A stretch of DNA of 38,610 bases, from contig CAJKBW010000018.1 of the NCBI GenBank assembly GCA_905198295.1, forward strand, positions 1 through 38,610, read 5' to 3'. Source of the stretch: an uncultured Oscillospiraceae bacterium. GTDB lineage: Bacteria; Bacillota; Clostridia; Oscillospirales; Acutalibacteraceae. Both the position numbers and the translations under genes were made by a program. Of this stretch, positions 32,272 through 38,610 are shown piece after piece (the first letter of the stretch is position 1; each line of letters begins with the position of its first letter). The notes under the pieces were generated by a model. The model did not search any database, was not told the DNA's origin, and saw only the letters and a list, made by a program, of their open reading frames with translations.

Positions 32272-34473
32272 CTATTTTTCTTCCTCCCTCACCGGTGTGA
32301 GATGCATGATACAGCTCTGGAAATCTCCCCACAGGCCCGGCAGCGGCAGGCCCGCGTTCATCAGGGTCACGCCGCTGTAAATTTCCCCTGTCCGGCTGTC
32401 CCGGTACCGCCTCTCCGGGTCCAGTCCTCGCAGGCGCAGGGAAAGGGGCAGCCGCTTGTTGTCCGACAGAATCTTGAAATAGCACACCAGGGCCTCCTCA
32501 CGCCCCTCACTCACCGTCATCCAGGCACAATAGGCGTTGTCCGCGGGGTCCAGCAGACGGTAAAACCGCCCTTTGGTGAGAATCTCCTGATACCGGTGAT
32601 ATTCCACGATTTGCGCCTTGACCGCCTCCTTCTCCTCCGGGCTCATGGAGCAAAGATCCAGCTCATACCCGAAGGAGCCGGTCAGTGCCGCATGAAACCG
32701 GGTAGCCAGAGGGGTGGTGCGGCCCACCTGATGGTTGGGGCAGGTGGACACATGGGCGCTCATGCAGGACAAGGGATAGGCCAGGGAGGTGCCGTACTGG
32801 ATCTTCAGGCGCTCCACGGCGTCGGTGTTGTCGGAGGTCCAGATCTGGGGCATATAGTAGAGAATGCCGGGATCGAAGCGGCCCCCGCCGCTTGCGCACC
32901 CCTCAAACAGTACATGAGGGAATCGGGATGTGAGGGTCTCCATGATCCGGTACACCCCCAGCATATACCGGTGATATACCTCCCCCTGCCGTTCCGGCGG
33001 CAGAAGCGCGGATCCCACCTCCGACAGGGAGCGGTTCATGTCCCATTTCACATAGTCGATGGGGCAGGAGGACAGGATATCCGACACGGCCTGGATTACA
33101 TAGTTCACCACGTCCTCCCGGGACATGTCCAGCACCAGCTGGTGGCGCATGGTGGACCGCAGGCGGCCGCCGCAGTGGAGGCACCAGTCGGGATGAGCCC
33201 GATACAGGTCGCTGTCTGGAGAGATCATCTCCGGCTCAAACCACAGGCCGAACTGCATCCCCAGTCGATGGATATCCTCCGCCAGATCGGCCAGACTGCC
33301 GCCCAGCTTTTCGGTGTTGACCACCCAGTCCCCAAGGGAGCAGTCGTCTGCATCCCGATGGCCGAACCAGCCGTCATCCAGCACAAAAAGCTCGATGCCC
33401 ACATCCGCCGCCTCTTTCGCCAGAGCCAGCAGCTTTTCCCGGTTGAAATCGAAATAAGTGGCCTCCCAGTTGTTGATGAGCACCGGCCGGGACTTGTTTT
33501 TCCATTGGCCCCGACAGAGATGATTCCGGTACAGGTCGTGATAGGTGTGGGACATAGCGGAGAAGCCCTCCCCGGAATACACCAGAACCGCCTCCGGGGT
33601 TTCAAAGCGCTCTCCCGGCTCCAGCCTCCAGGAAAAGTTCTCCGGATTGAGCCCCATCAGCACTCGCACCGACGGCTGGTTGTCCACCTCGGCGACGGCA
33701 GCGAAGCTGCCGCTGTACACCAGATTGAAGCCGTAGACATCCCCGCTGTATTCGGTGGCCTCGGGAGAGCAAAGGGCGATAAACGGGTTGTGCTCGTGGC
33801 TGCTGATGCCCCGGCCGCTTTGGACGCAGGTCACGGCCCGGGACAGGGGGCGGCGTTCCACATGCCGCTCGTCCGCCCAGCCGCCGCAGAGCTGCACCAG
33901 GTCATACCCCTCCCGGGGGAAATCCAAGCTGGCGCTGAACAGCCGCTTTACCGTACAGGGGGCGGCGCCCCGGTTGGTCACCGTCACCCGGCGGGTAATG
34001 GCGTCCAACCCTTCAAACGCCGTGTACCACAGCACCGCTTCCGCCCCGGTCTGGTCATCGTACAGGGTGACGGCCAGAGTCTCAGCCTCCTCCCCATCCG
34101 CATAGGTGGCGGGCAGGCCGTCGATGGGCGGCTTTCCCCTGGTGACGGCGTGGCTCCGATAGCGGAAATCGGTGGCGGAGGTTCCGTCCTCCGCCGTGAC
34201 CCGGGCGGCGCTGACCCGGAAATCGGTCAGCCCCTCGCAGGGGAATTCCTGGGGCAGGGTGGTCAGCGGATAGGGGCGATCCTCCAGCTCTTCCGCGTCC
34301 CGGACATAGGGGCCTGCATATTCCCGGGACAAAAACGGCAGGCTGGCCGCGTCGATGCGCCCACCCCAGTACAGGTGGCACAGATAGCCTCCGTCCAGCA
34401 CCTGGAACATATAGGTGGTGTGGGCCGTATCCAGTTTAAAGGTGTAGGACTCCCGGTCGATTGTTATACTCAT
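32272..34473 (-). CDS. GH36 alpha-galactosidase
   Basis: This 733-residue cytosolic enzyme releases alpha-1,6-linked galactose from melibiose/raffinose-type sugars. The N-terminal beta-supersandwich covers about residues 1-310. The TIM barrel follows, with NNWEATYFDFNREKLLALAK, FVLDDGWFGHRDADDCSLGDW, the nucleophile Asp in YVKWDMNRSLSE, CASGGGRFDPGILYYMPQ, and the acid/base Asp in WTSDNTDA. A C-terminal beta-domain ends the protein. There is no signal peptide. ATG 34473 is chosen because AGGAG lies upstream; the frame is open to 34503. It is 40 nt after the DUF4965 gene and probably in one operon. Its codon usage is more GC-rich than that of the neighbouring DUF4965 gene, so the two may differ in origin. 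Confidence 0.96.
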   Translation of the reverse strand: MSITIDRESYTFKLDTAHTTYMFQVLDGGYLCHLYWGGRIDAASLPFLSREYAGPYVRDAEELEDRPYPLTTLPQEFPCEGLTDFRVSAARVTAEDGTSATDFRYRSHAVTRGKPPIDGLPATYADGEEAETLAVTLYDDQTGAEAVLWYTAFEGLDAITRRVTVTNRGAAPCTVKRLFSASLDFPREGYDLVQLCGGWADERHVERRPLSRAVTCVQSGRGISSHEHNPFIALCSPEATEYSGDVYGFNLVYSGSFAAVAEVDNQPSVRVLMGLNPENFSWRLEPGERFETPEAVLVYSGEGFSAMSHTYHDLYRNHLCRGQWKNKSRPVLINNWEATYFDFNREKLLALAKEAADVGIELFVLDDGWFGHRDADDCSLGDWVVNTEKLGGSLADLAEDIHRLGMQFGLWFEPEMISPDSDLYRAHPDWCLHCGGRLRSTMRHQLVLDMSREDVVNYVIQAVSDILSSCPIDYVKWDMNRSLSEVGSALLPPERQGEVYHRYMLGVYRIMETLTSRFPHVLFEGCASGGGRFDPGILYYMPQIWTSDNTDAVERLKIQYGTSLAYPLSCMSAHVSTCPNHQVGRTTPLATRFHAALTGSFGYELDLCSMSPEEKEAVKAQIVEYHRYQEILTKGRFYRLLDPADNAYCAWMTVSEGREEALVCYFKILSDNKRLPLSLRLRGLDPERRYRDSRTGEIYSGVTLMNAGLPLPGLWGDFQSCIMHLTPVREEEK

Positions 34474-34513
34474 GTAATCTCTCCTACTAGGTACTCTATA
34501 CAAGACATTCTCT

Positions 34514-36424
34514 TTAGATGAGACGGCAAATCTTCTTCTCGTTTAATAGTTGAATAAACAGCCCCCCTTGAACCGAACGATGTTGGAAGCTGACCTGTAG
34601 CGATGTGATTGTAGAATACCAGTCGCACATCGGCACACGGGAAGGTGTATACTGATAAGCCCGCCACACAGCCCCCACCAGTAAATCGAAGGTGCTGCGT
34701 TCCTCTGCCAATGTTGCCGCCCAGACAGTCCAATCTGATTTCGTGTAGTCCGCCCGGTTATCCAGTGGCACACCATACGGATTCATTTGATTAAGGTATC
34801 CGGCAAGCTCCTTTTCCCACATCTCAGCCGGGAACAGCCCCAGACCGAACACCTTATCCCAGACCGCATTGTATTTCAGACTGAAGCTATCTGGCCTGTC
34901 AAAAGCTAAACGGAAACTCCCGTCCGCGTTCATCGCCTGCTGCCTCCAAGTGGAAGCCATCTCCCACGATATACGTCGGTAGCGCTCTGCGCGCTCCTTG
35001 TCCTGCATACGTTCGCAAACCTCGGCATAAGCAGCGAGCGCCATAATTGTTTTTAGTGCCAGATTGCAGTTATGCGCGAGGTGTCCGGCAAAGTCGTCCG
35101 TACAAAGCTGATCATTCGGATCCGCGCCGAAGTCCACCAGATAGTCCGCCCATTGATGAAGCAGCGTGCGATGCTCCGCAGCAAACTCCGTCGATTTTTC
35201 CGCTGCTGTTATCGCCGATACCATCAAAAGCATATTTCCGCATTCCTCTACCGGCATCTGTTTGGCGATATTTGTACCTTCACTGTATACTTGTCCGTTG
35301 AGAATTGGATATGTTCCCACGTCATGAGGGGCAAACGGGAAAGGCCATGCCTCACTGCTGGCGTAACGGAAAACCGGCCGCAACATCCCCTTGATCAAGG
35401 ATGGATTATACAGAAGAAACAACGGGATCGAGGGATAACTTACATCTACTGTTGCGGCACATCCATTGCTTCGACACTCCTTGGAAACAAACAAAAGTCT
35501 TCCCTCAGGATCCTGCGTAAGCTTATGTGCCGCCATAACCTGCCGAAGGGCAAGTATCAGGAGATCGGCATACTTTTCTCCACCGGCACTTTTCGCATCC
35601 TGTTCCAGCTTTTCGTGAAAAGCGCCGCATTTTTCCATAATGTCTGGATAATCCGCAAATGCCTGCCAGATGACCTCCTCAATTTCCCTCCCCTCCCGTT
35701 TCCAATAGGCCTTGAGATAATGCCCGAAATATTTCAGCGAATAAACATCGTCATAGGCAAACATAAACAGCACATTCGCACGGCCTGTGGTACTTAGCGA
35801 CGCCTCGGCAATCAGGAACGTGTGCCCGCAGGACTTTTCTTCGTGCAGAGCGCCGCCATCCACCGCCAGGTAAAAATACCCCCAGTCGATACCGATATCA
35901 TCACCGGATCGTCCCAAAACCGGCTGTTCGATGCCACCCAGGCACATGGCTCGAAGAGTCCCCGGCAGCGGAACCGCACGCGCAACGGCAACATTCTGCA
36001 TCTTGGGCTGCAAGCATAATTCGTCAGCGGCACAGACGGTTACCTGTACATCGTGCTCCCGGCCGTCTGTCGGGCAAACCGCTACATGCAGATAGGAAAC
36101 CGGCCGGGACATGATCTCCAAATCATCCGGCAGTGTCGGCGTAGTGAAAGAAGCCGTCAGACGGATGCCCGCAGCTTCAAAGGTATATACGGTCGTAAAG
36201 GTGGTCACATCGACACCGGTCTGCTGCATGACAGGTTTTCCCATCTCCGCCGCAGAACCCATAAATATATAATCGACGCCGTCCACACGGGCTGTCCCGG
36301 ACATCGAGGCACTGGCACCGGTCCACAGACGGGTAGTGTCATCATAAAGCCGGTCAGCCATCGACCAGATGCTGAAATAGGGATCGACCGTAATCAGCGG
36401 ATACGCAGGTGCGCGTAAATTCAT
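34514..36424 (-). CDS. DUF4965/DUF1793 (GtaA-like) family protein
   Basis: This 636-residue protein has the beginning LRAPAYPLITVDPYFSIWSMADRLYDD, typical of the GtaA-like family. A beta-rich N-terminal domain (about 1-230) is followed by an (alpha/alpha) helical domain with KECRSNGCAATVDVSYPSIPLFLLYNP, FAPHDVGTYPILNGQ, LCTDDFAGHLAHNCNLALKTI and KYNAVWDKVFGLGLFP. The founding fungal member is called glutaminase A, but bacterial members occur in glycan-degradation clusters and the real substrate is unclear. No signal peptide, so it acts inside the cell. GAGGAGAG precedes the ATG. It lies upstream of the alpha-galactosidase in the same operon, which favours a carbohydrate role. Confidence 0.85.
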   Translation of the reverse strand: MNLRAPAYPLITVDPYFSIWSMADRLYDDTTRLWTGASASMSGTARVDGVDYIFMGSAAEMGKPVMQQTGVDVTTFTTVYTFEAAGIRLTASFTTPTLPDDLEIMSRPVSYLHVAVCPTDGREHDVQVTVCAADELCLQPKMQNVAVARAVPLPGTLRAMCLGGIEQPVLGRSGDDIGIDWGYFYLAVDGGALHEEKSCGHTFLIAEASLSTTGRANVLFMFAYDDVYSLKYFGHYLKAYWKREGREIEEVIWQAFADYPDIMEKCGAFHEKLEQDAKSAGGEKYADLLILALRQVMAAHKLTQDPEGRLLFVSKECRSNGCAATVDVSYPSIPLFLLYNPSLIKGMLRPVFRYASSEAWPFPFAPHDVGTYPILNGQVYSEGTNIAKQMPVEECGNMLLMVSAITAAEKSTEFAAEHRTLLHQWADYLVDFGADPNDQLCTDDFAGHLAHNCNLALKTIMALAAYAEVCERMQDKERAERYRRISWEMASTWRQQAMNADGSFRLAFDRPDSFSLKYNAVWDKVFGLGLFPAEMWEKELAGYLNQMNPYGVPLDNRADYTKSDWTVWAATLAEERSTFDLLVGAVWRAYQYTPSRVPMCDWYSTITSLQVSFQHRSVQGGLFIQLLNEKKICRLI

Positions 36425-36462
36425 ATGTTTCTCTCCTCAATAAATCCATATAGGCTCGTTTT

Positions 36463-36477
36463 TCTTAAAGCTTAAGA
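36463..36477. promoter_or_regulatory. Perfect palindrome upstream of the DUF4965-galactosidase operon
   Basis: TCTTAA-AGC-TTAAGA is a perfect palindrome with a 3-nt centre, about 40 nt before the operon's first ATG. Its position suits a repressor or activator site for a sugar-responsive regulator. No matching regulator gene is visible in the window. Confidence 0.5.
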
Positions 36478-36482
36478 TATTT

Positions 36483-36518
36483 TTTCAGGAGGCGCAGCAT
36501 CTACTGCGCCTCCTGAAA
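36483..36518. terminator. Strong hairpin after the surface protein gene
   Basis: A 15-bp stem (TTTCAGGAGGCGCAG and complement) with a 6-nt loop lies 3 nt beyond the stop codon of the leftward gene. No clean T-run follows the 3' arm on the minus strand, so termination may be partial. Confidence 0.6.
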
Positions 36519-36521
36519 CGG

Positions 36522-38610
36522 TCATTCTTGACTTGTGCGCTTTTTTCTGAGCAGGATAACCAGCACAATGGCCACCGCGCCGAGCACCAACACTGCGATG
36601 CCCACAATCAGCAGTACCATGTTTACCCCGCCTTTTTCGATAGGCTGTTCAGGTATAGACGATTCGCTGCCCGGTCCTATTACCGGAACATCGCCGGTTC
36701 CTACCGGCATGAGCATGAAGTCATCAAAATATAGGCTGCCCTGCCCGGAAGTCCGCAGCCGCGCATAGGCGGCATCCGCCGTAAATGTAAAGGTTATCTT
36801 CTGCCAGCTTCCTTTTTGCGATGCATCCAGGGCATCCATAGCTGTTACGCTCACCGCCTTAGCCTCAACGGTGTCACCATCGGACAACACCAGCGACAGT
36901 GCCGGCAGTTTTGCGTATTCATCTATATATACCCAGAAGGTCATCTCATACACTGTTCCCTTAGCCAGTTTGCCAATTTCATCACCAAACAGAACAAAAT
37001 CGCTATCGGCATCCGTCTGGCCTATACGATGAATGGACTTAATGCCCTCGTGGACGAAATTGGAATTATATCCAGCCGTACCGGGGCGATAGTAGACATA
37101 GTCCTCACCCAGGCGGTTACGGTAATCGGAATAGTCCTCAAACCCTTGTCGGAAGCTAACCGCATCCCACTTGGCATACAGCGTAACGTCGGCCATCGGG
37201 AATACATCCATGGGATAACGCACGTCCAGCTCAGGATAGACGTACCACCCCTCCAGTTTATAGCCATAGCGAGTGGTTTCCGGCCATTCGATGGGCTCTC
37301 CCTCCATACCGTAAATCGTCTCAATCGGCGTACCCCCATTGGTGACAAAGGATATGGCCGTTTTTTCCGGATCAGACCGGTTGCTGTAATGATCTGAGGC
37401 AAACACGCGCAGTACCGGCGTGGCGTTATCCAGTGTCTTCCATACGCCGGTAAAGTCAAAGCCTTGCATACGCTCAACTGCACGACTGCCACGCATCCAA
37501 AGCAAGCTGAGTGTTTTTACACCGTTGGGCGTCGGTGCCGTGGAATAGGTGTTCACCGCTGTTACCACGGAGAAAGCACGACCAATGGCCATGTCCTTAT
37601 CCGCCGTCGCAGAATAGCAGTTGGTCAAAACCGTTCCGGGGAGACTGGTCCAGCAATTACCAAGTATACCGCCTTTTAATACGGTTTCCTGATCAATTTT
37701 CCCTACAAAATAGCAATCATTGATCAGAACGGGACGAGGGGAACCCGCTAGAATACCGCCGGCACTGATACCACCAATCTGAACCGTGCTGCTGCCGAAA
37801 CAGGAGGATATCTGTGCCAGGCCATCGGTTTCCAGATCTTCACCGCCCCAAAGCTGATATGCCACGATGGCTGCGGCATATCCTTCACCGATACCGGCAT
37901 AAGCCCGGATGTAAGAGTCGGTAACACCGACGTTTTTAATCACTGCACCGGGTGCCATTACGGGAATCAGTGCGGCATAGCAATGGTTGTAATCGTTATA
38001 ATCCACATAGATACCGGATACGACATGACCAGCTCCATCCAGCGTACCTTTAAAGCAGTACTGTTCATTTGAAGCGATAAACCATGGCGTAGCTTGCTTG
38101 GTCCAATTCGCAGCAGAGGTGTCGTTGAGTCGGATGTTCTGCGTAATGACATAGTATTTCCCCTGCGTAGAGGAGGGGTCGGACAAAATGCCATATACCA
38201 GTTTTGCCAACTGCTCACCAGTCGCAATCTGATACGGGTCACTCTTTGTCCCGCTGCCTCCTGCATAATTCGTGGCGATCTGTCCGGTCCAAACCTCACC
38301 AGGAGTGCCGTCGTACCCATCTGCCAGATAATTGTCGGGGATGACCTTGAGCACCGGCGTACCATCGGTAGTTTTCCAGACCAGACGCCAGTCGAAGCCG
38401 GCCATATTTTTCCTGGCTTCTTCACCGGTCATTTGCTCAAGCGTCAGCAGCGTAATGCCGTACTGCTCCACCGTGCCGTACACATTGCGGCAGATCGAAG
38501 GGGTAAAGGTTTCACGGTACATCGGATATCCCACCGCATAGCAACTGATCATCTTCCAGTTGGTTGCCCAGAAGTTTCCTACGATGCCGTTGCCAAGACC
38601 GGCAGTGGCG
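36522..38610 (-). CDS. Membrane-anchored surface protein with GLUG-type and Listeria-Bacteroides repeats (partial, N-terminus outside window)
   Basis: The frame is open through the right window edge, so only the C-terminal 695 residues or so are seen. The first part has G-x-x-x-G repeats of the GLUG/beta-helix type (GNGIVGNFWATNW, GGILAGSPRPVLINDCY, GGILGNCWTSLPG). Two FDW/F..VW-TLDN-TPVLKV units end such blocks. Then comes one Listeria-Bacteroides/Flg_new repeat (ISFVTNGGTPIETIYG to VTLYAKWDA). A jelly-roll carbohydrate-binding-like domain follows (FEDYSDYRN to SLYFDDFMLMPVG). The end is one membrane helix (MVLLIVGIAVLVLGAVAIVLVILL) and a basic tail RKKRTSQE. It is probably exported and anchored by its C-terminus, with a binding rather than enzymatic role. 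Its stop is about 100 nt upstream of the DUF4965 start. Confidence 0.85.
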   Translation of the reverse strand, partial: ATAGLGNGIVGNFWATNWKMISCYAVGYPMYRETFTPSICRNVYGTVEQYGITLLTLEQMTGEEARKNMAGFDWRLVWKTTDGTPVLKVIPDNYLADGYDGTPGEVWTGQIATNYAGGSGTKSDPYQIATGEQLAKLVYGILSDPSSTQGKYYVITQNIRLNDTSAANWTKQATPWFIASNEQYCFKGTLDGAGHVVSGIYVDYNDYNHCYAALIPVMAPGAVIKNVGVTDSYIRAYAGIGEGYAAAIVAYQLWGGEDLETDGLAQISSCFGSSTVQIGGISAGGILAGSPRPVLINDCYFVGKIDQETVLKGGILGNCWTSLPGTVLTNCYSATADKDMAIGRAFSVVTAVNTYSTAPTPNGVKTLSLLWMRGSRAVERMQGFDFTGVWKTLDNATPVLRVFASDHYSNRSDPEKTAISFVTNGGTPIETIYGMEGEPIEWPETTRYGYKLEGWYVYPELDVRYPMDVFPMADVTLYAKWDAVSFRQGFEDYSDYRNRLGEDYVYYRPGTAGYNSNFVHEGIKSIHRIGQTDADSDFVLFGDEIGKLAKGTVYEMTFWVYIDEYAKLPALSLVLSDGDTVEAKAVSVTAMDALDASQKGSWQKITFTFTADAAYARLRTSGQGSLYFDDFMLMPVGTGDVPVIGPGSESSIPEQPIEKGGVNMVLLIVGIAVLVLGAVAIVLVILLRKKRTSQE

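Noticed and set aside
32302..34521. Long plus-strand open frame opposite the alpha-galactosidase
   Set aside because: It is a shadow of the GH36 gene, whose catalytic motifs are all on the minus strand.

Overview
The window looks like a chromosomal segment of a GC-rich clostridium, probably Oscillospiraceae/Ruminococcaceae-like. The reasons are: strong AAAGGAGG-type ribosome binding sites, near-consensus sigma-A promoters (TTGACA-N17-TATACT), many intrinsic terminators, a type III glutamine synthetase, an ANTAR regulator, an LL-diaminopimelate aminotransferase (DapL) and an Fe-S type PurF. This placement is inference; no rRNA or other marker gene is present.

Left flank (1-4930). This holds a small protein gene of unknown function, a PPK2 polyphosphate kinase, a convergent pair of small genes (one a holin-like membrane protein), an XRE-type repressor with a promoter-overlapping inverted repeat, and a lipoprotein with a GH28-like beta-helix.

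Core (4939-25912). This is a nitrogen and glutamine hub. GlnN (GSIII) is transcribed leftwards. Rightwards runs one long cluster: three separately encoded glutamate synthase pieces (amidotransferase, FMN/Fe-S synthase, GXGXG domain), a GSI-like protein, an ANTAR regulator with a degenerate receiver, carA, a carB-dapF gene fusion, pyrG and dapL. Then follow an ammonium transporter fused to PII, purF and a DUF1015 gene. Four proteins carry glutamine amidotransferase domains (GOGAT, CarA, PyrG, PurF), so the segment couples ammonium uptake and glutamine synthesis to the main glutamine-consuming routes and to lysine/meso-DAP synthesis. The most interesting signal is regulatory. The glnN, glutamate synthase and amt promoters are each followed within about 15 nt by a small hairpin with an AAAGGY hexaloop (A at loop position 1, G at position 4). 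In each case that hairpin overlaps the 5' arm of an intrinsic terminator. This fits ANTAR-controlled antitermination by the regulator encoded in the cluster.

Right flank (25974-38610). This is accessory DNA. It holds an excisionase-like HTH gene with a small partner, a MarR regulator with a pentapeptide-repeat protein, and a zinc phospholipase C-like protein. Next is a Tn554-type transposon remnant (tnpA truncated, tnpB, tnpC). It is bounded on one side by a truncated ABC transporter ATPase and on the other by a truncated sigma-factor-like gene of the kind carried on conjugative elements, so this is a chimeric scar rather than a clean insertion. Last come leftward carbohydrate-related genes: a GH36 alpha-galactosidase, a DUF4965/GtaA-family protein and the C-terminal part of a large membrane-anchored surface protein cut by the window edge. 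No tRNA, rRNA or CRISPR array was seen.
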